Positions 8,452 through 11,743 of a DNA stretch of 11,743 bases are shown here, in pieces (position 1 is the first letter of the stretch; each line of letters opens with the position of its first letter). Source of the stretch: Conidiobolus incongruus B7586 (Eukaryota > Entomophthoromycota > Entomophthoromycetes > Entomophthorales > Conidiobolaceae). The notes under the pieces were generated by a model. The model was given only the letters and a program-made list of their open reading frames with translations, ran no database searches and had not been told where the DNA came from. The position numbers and the translations under genes are program-made. The stretch lies in NCBI GenBank assembly GCA_000697335.1, contig JNEM01008702.1, positions 1 to 11,743 on the forward strand, given 5' to 3'.

Positions 8452-8849
8452 TTATTCAGCACTTGTATCTAATTGTAATCCGTGCATACCGGCGATTTCA
8501 TCCTTTAAAGTTTCGTTAACTATCCTATGTTGTTGAACTAAACTCTTGCCTTTAAATTCACTACTCTTAACTTTAATAGCATACATCGAGCCGCATCCTC
8601 CTATTCATAAAAAACACAATAATATTGAATACAGTATAGTTTAAAATAAAAGTGGTAATTACCTGAGATATCTTTAACAAATAATTCGGAAGGCTTTAAC
8701 CTCTGTGTCAATTTATTGAAGATTAACTGTTCTCCTTCCGATAATTGCTCTTCTGAGTTTAATAAAATAGAACGAGTATGGAATGGTTTGAGTCGGTTAA
8801 TTGATTTGAATTGGTTTAATAACCTGATATTTCTGTTTAATAAACCCAT
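8452..8849 (-). CDS. BOLA3: BolA-like protein 3, mitochondrial Fe-S maturation factor, 2 exons
   Basis: This is a BOLA3/Bol3 (yeast Aim1) orthologue, which acts in mitochondria with GLRX5 and NFU1 in delivering [4Fe-4S] clusters to enzymes such as lipoate synthase and succinate dehydrogenase. Exon 1 is 8849-8663, the intron 8662-8601 (62 nt, GTAATT...ATAG) and exon 2 8600-8452, giving 111 aa against 107 in human. The join creates the diagnostic DISGGCGSMYAIKV; the rest reads SLVQQHRIVNETLKDEIAGM, then HGL. The two candidate cluster ligands of the family are present: Cys65 in GGCG and His102 in MHGL. Residues 1-34 are rich in Arg, Lys, Asn and Leu with almost no acidic residues (MGLLNRNIRLLNQFKSINRL), as expected for a mitochondrial presequence. 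A CCAAT motif lies at 8935-8939, 86-90 bases upstream of the ATG. Cys65 separates this from BOLA1, which lacks that cysteine. Confidence 0.95.
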
Positions 8850-9324
8850 TTTTAATATAATTATGTAGTTTTTAAAGATATAATGTAATTGATAAATTAG
8901 TTACTATAGTAAAAGGTAAATATGCCTTACTCAACCAATAAAGTTATGGGATTTAATTAATAATAAAAATGATTCATAAATTGCTATTGGATTACTTCAT
9001 TTAATAATATTTGATGCAATTTTACTTATGTTACATATTTTAAAAGTATTATCATATTATTAATCACATATTAATCACATATTAATCGTATTTACAAAGT
9101 TGATAAAATCAATAGTAAAATAGCAATAAATGATAAGGATATGCTTTGCAAAAACATTAAGCATCAAAATATACAATTTAGAATTAAGAATAAAACTGAG
9201 ATAGTACTAAAGTTTCGATTATGATACATTTATATAATTCAAAACTAAAGAAATATCATATTTTAATGATATTATTACCAGTAAAAATCATAAAATTAGG
9301 GGGAATGCTAGAGGTCTAATAAGT
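8850..9324. other. Intergenic spacer between DRG1 3' end and BOLA3 start
   Basis: Both flanking genes are on the minus strand, so this 475-base stretch must hold the DRG1 3' UTR and the BOLA3 promoter. A CCAAT motif (8935-8939) and three imperfect 11-bp units (9059-9091) are the only distinct elements. No further gene was seen. Confidence 0.55.
9059..9091. repeat. Short tandem repeat, three 11-bp units
   Basis: ATTAATCACAT occurs twice in perfect tandem, followed by a third copy with two changes (ATTAATCGTAT). It is too short to suggest a function and is probably slippage-derived. Confidence 0.8.
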
Positions 9325-10713
9325 TTAAATCTTCTTAACGATTTGGACGACGTCTTCATCCTTAAGTTCGTGATCCCTACCTACTTTTTGAGGATGATGC
9401 TTGACGGATGAGCCCCAAACATAAGCACTATAATTTGTGTTAGTGGTTGAATGTTAAAAGTTTGTATTAACGATAGTTACCATTTAAATTGAGGTAAAAT
9501 AGCTTTGTGAATAGCGTTACAGAAGTCTTCAATAGTGACATTTCCTTTGGTCAAAACGACGGGTTGTTCGTAATCGGGTAATTGACCCTTAGGCTTGGTG
9601 TAAACTCTAGTTAAGTTCAAGTATTCCCACATCTTTTCTAACAATTCGTCGAAATTCCATTCATGCTGAGCTGAAACAGGGACAGCGTGAGGAATCTTAT
9701 AAATCAAGTCGAGTTCTTCAATAGAAATTTGATCGATCTTGTTTAATACATAAATGGCGGGAATGTAAATACGGTTGTTCTCAATAACATCAATCAAGTC
9801 ATCAGCAGTAGCGTCACACTTGAAACTGACATCAGCGTTGTGAATTCTGTATTCTGACAAAATGGCTTTAACAGTTTCCAAATCCAAATGGGTTAAGGGG
9901 ACGGTGTTTGACATGTTGATACCACCTTTATCCTTCTTCTTGAAAAAAATATTAGGAGGTTCTTTGTTAAGACGGATACCGAATCCTTCCAATTCTTTTT
10001 CAATCAGGGCTTTGTGAGTAAGAGGCTTCAAAACATCCAAAACCAAGAAAATTAAAGAACATGTACGAGCGACTATAGAGATGAGAATTGATTAGAAAAG
10101 GTGATAGAAATTCATTGATGTGAATATTACCAGCAATGACTTGTTTACCACGACCTTTACCATCTTTAGCACCTTCAATAATACCGGGTAAATCTAAAAT
10201 CTAAATAATTATTTAGCTGGTGATCATATAGTAAAAAATAATTATGATTAGTTGCATACTTGAATCTTGGCACCCTTATACTGAACAACACCGGGAACAG
10301 TGGTTAAAGTTGTGAACTCATAAGCGGCAGCTTCAGAGTGAGTACCAGTCAATTTAGACATAATAGTACTTTTACCAACAGAGGGGAAACCTAAATAATT
10401 CATTAGTACTGTTGAATAATTCTTAATATTAACTACTGAATTTACCAACGAAACCAACACGAGCAATACCAGTTTTAGCAACGTCGAAACCAACTATGAA
10501 ATAATATGTCAATATTATTTTTTTTAAATTAATTTCAGATCAAATTCACAAACCTCCTTCACCACCACCGCCACCACTTTTAGGAGTCAAAAGTTCACGT
10601 CTCAATTTAGCCAATTTAGCTTTTAAAGTACCCAAATGATAAGATGTGGCCTTATTTTTTTGGGTTCTGGCCATTTCGGCCTCAATTTCTCTAATCTTAT
10701 CAACTGTAGTCAT
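9325..10713 (-). CDS. DRG1: DRG1/Rbg1 family developmentally regulated GTPase, 6 exons
   Basis: This is a conserved cytosolic OBG-superfamily GTPase that associates with translating ribosomes, stabilised by its partner DFRP1 (Tma46 in yeast). Exons: 10713-10554, 10493-10446, 10390-10260, 10200-10131, 10072-9481 and 9427-9325; introns 60, 55, 59, 58 and 53 nt. The product is 367 aa, the same as human DRG1. Order of parts: helix-turn-helix start ([18 protein letters not shown]) with Lys21 matching the human Lys22 hydroxylated by JMJD7; a Gly-rich linker (46-51); G1 GFPSVGKST at 70-78; [10 protein letters not shown] (G2 region); G3 DLPG at 116-119; the S5D2L insert with GFGIRLN and [13 protein letters not shown]4 NKID at 247-250; G5 SAQ at 270-272; and a C-terminal TGS domain ([10 protein letters not shown] to IVKKI). 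Intron 2 has TACTAAT near its acceptor and intron 5 has CACTAACA. The exon 5-6 join gives FKCAYVWG, with Cys334 where human has Tyr. A CCAAT lies at 10738-10742, upstream of the ATG. Confidence 0.97.
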
Positions 10714-10805
10714 TTTAACTTAACTAATTAAAATCGACCAATATTACTATATATTTTTTGATTGTTCGATTCTTTTTCTATTATATTTTAAATGTAAATG
10801 TTAAG
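10714..10805. promoter_or_regulatory. Promoter of DRG1, possibly bidirectional
   Basis: Ninety-two bases separate the DRG1 ATG (minus) from the ATG of a possible plus-strand first exon. The gap holds a CCAAT at 10738-10742, TATATATT at about 10750-10757 and pyrimidine-rich runs. A DRG1 promoter here is expected from position; sharing with a divergent gene depends on whether the plus-strand exon is real. Confidence 0.5.
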
Positions 10806-10889
10806 ATGACAACTTCGTTACAAGAAGTGAACTTATTCCAAAACAGATTGGATTTATTATTTATTTTGAAATCATCAAATGTTAATGAA
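10806..10889 (+). CDS. Possible first exon of an unrecognised divergent gene
   Basis: ATG at 10806 opens 28 codons reading MTTSLQEVNLFQNRLDLLF and on to NVNE, followed by a donor-like GTATTT at 10890 and, if unspliced, a stop at 10896-10898. The composition (heptad-like Leu/Phe spacing, few AT-homopolymer residues) is more protein-like than the following DNA, and the position suits a gene divergent from DRG1. I could not find a convincing second exon: acceptors near 10918 and 10930 lead into low-complexity codons and an early stop. It could be a broken or short gene, or one with a long intron. No family is recognised. Confidence 0.25.
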
Positions 10890-11743
10890 GTATTTTAATT
10901 GTGGGATAGAATTTTCTAGTTTGATTTAACTAGTTATTATTTAAATTTAAAATATTATAATTACATATATTGAATTCTATGGTAAATTGATAAATATTAA
11001 TATAAGCGAATACGATAAACTATCTGTTGCTTTTATATTTTTGATGATATGCTTACCTGTTTATTTGATTATTCTAAATACAATATTATTATTATTTTAT
11101 TATAATTAAATTCATGGATAATTCAAAATTCATATATTTACTATGATTTCATTTAATTAAATCTCTGTGATCACATATTTGAATTTGCATTATCATCATC
11201 TTTAAGAATAGTATTTCCAAATTATAAAATCATATCAAACAGATTTAAGTAATTTTGAAATTTGCAAAATCAAAATAACTATCACTAATAATGGACTTTA
11301 TAATATATGTAATATATGTAATATAATTAATATAATTAATATAATTAATATAATTAATCTAATTAATCTTAATTATTATTCTAAATTTTAATATGACTTT
11401 TTTGAAATCAAATATAAATATATATTTTAATATATAATCTATAAAAATTAATATACAATATAAAATTAATACTATTATTAATTATTAATCACACTTTGGC
11501 ATATTTTTGGCAAGTTTCTAACATCTAAAAAATAATTCTTTCTATTAAAGTCTGAAATTTTATATTTCACAAATTAATTTAATTTGTTTGTAAGAATTTT
11601 TTTTCCTTTAAACATATTTTTTATTATCTAAAACATTTATAATTACATAAGTTATATTCTAATAATTATATTAGATATGGTAGTTTTTTCTAGTTTTTAT
11701 ATATAAAAAATTTTTTATAAGTTTAATTTTATGTATTTTATAA
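10890..11743. other. Very AT-rich terminal stretch
   Basis: More than 850 bases to the window edge are almost wholly A/T and hold a 9-bp tandem array. One less AT-rich spot at about 11485-11580 has a minus-strand open frame of about 31 codons containing FLDVRNLPKICQSVINN and ending in TAA, preceded by acceptor-like TTTCAG and TTTTAG. That could be the last exon of a minus-strand gene lying beyond the right edge, but a frame of that length is close to chance in such DNA. No gene is called. Confidence 0.45.
11302..11374. repeat. 9-bp tandem array, eight units in ordered variant blocks
   Basis: Units in order: AATATATGT twice (11302-11319), AATATAATT four times (11320-11355), AATCTAATT (11356-11364) and AATCTTAATT, with one added base (11365-11374). 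The variants are grouped rather than mixed, the pattern expected from local slippage duplication. It is non-coding. Confidence 0.93.

Noticed and set aside
8452-10713. BOLA3 and DRG1 as a co-transcribed or functionally linked pair
   Set aside because: They share a strand, but a 475-bp spacer with its own CCAAT separates them, and their roles (mitochondrial Fe-S delivery and translation GTPase) are not connected.
10766-10775. GTTCGATTCT as a tRNA T-loop (B box)
   Set aside because: No matching A box, acceptor stem or cloverleaf could be drawn around it. It lies in the DRG1 upstream region.

Overview
The window is nuclear DNA from an AT-rich eukaryote with a compact genome. Genes lie on both strands, separated by spacers of very high AT content. 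The 13 introns I could place are uniformly short (50-63 nt), GT-AG, and several carry a TACTAAT- or CTAAC-like branch site. Short introns, intact TAA and TAG stops (standard code), a CCAAT/CRE-type promoter and protein affinities that fit fungal families all suggest a fungus, perhaps an early-diverging AT-rich lineage. That placement is inference: no rRNA or lineage-diagnostic gene is present.

Layout, left to right. (1) 2-2572, plus: a 5'-truncated Cu(I)-transporting P1B-type ATPase (CCC2/ATP7 family), 856 residues visible and no intron in the visible part. (2) 2573-3472: spacer with an unexplained, less AT-rich island at about 3072-3345. (3) 3473-5339, plus: complete DNA primase large subunit (PRI2/PRIM2), 8 exons, 494 aa, all four [4Fe-4S] cysteines present. 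(4) 5340-6460: convergent spacer with an (AT)17 tract. (5) 6461-7210, minus: an intronless 249-aa low-complexity protein with an Asn/Gln-rich head, a Gly/Ala hydrophobic helix and a tail of 10-residue GYG-Q repeats. Its upstream region carries a perfect CRE, clustered CCAAT boxes and a 15-bp palindrome. (6) 7407-8451: spacer. (7) 8452-8849, minus: BOLA3-type mitochondrial iron-sulfur protein, 2 exons, 111 aa. (8) 9325-10713, minus: the TGS-domain GTPase DRG1/Rbg1, 6 exons, 367 aa, exactly the human DRG1 length. (9) 10714-10805: a 92-bp gap between the DRG1 start and a possible first exon on the plus strand (10806-10889), then very AT-rich sequence with a 9-bp tandem array.

The genes form no operon or cluster. 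Two of the housekeeping proteins meet in iron-sulfur biology: BOLA3 helps mature mitochondrial Fe-S proteins, while primase is an Fe-S enzyme supplied by the cytosolic route. This looks like ordinary eukaryotic gene order rather than a functional module. I found no mobile element, CRISPR array, tRNA or rRNA. The most individual items are the repeat-tailed protein with its CRE/CCAAT promoter and the sorting-signal-like tail of the copper ATPase. I did not find a convincing previously undescribed system.
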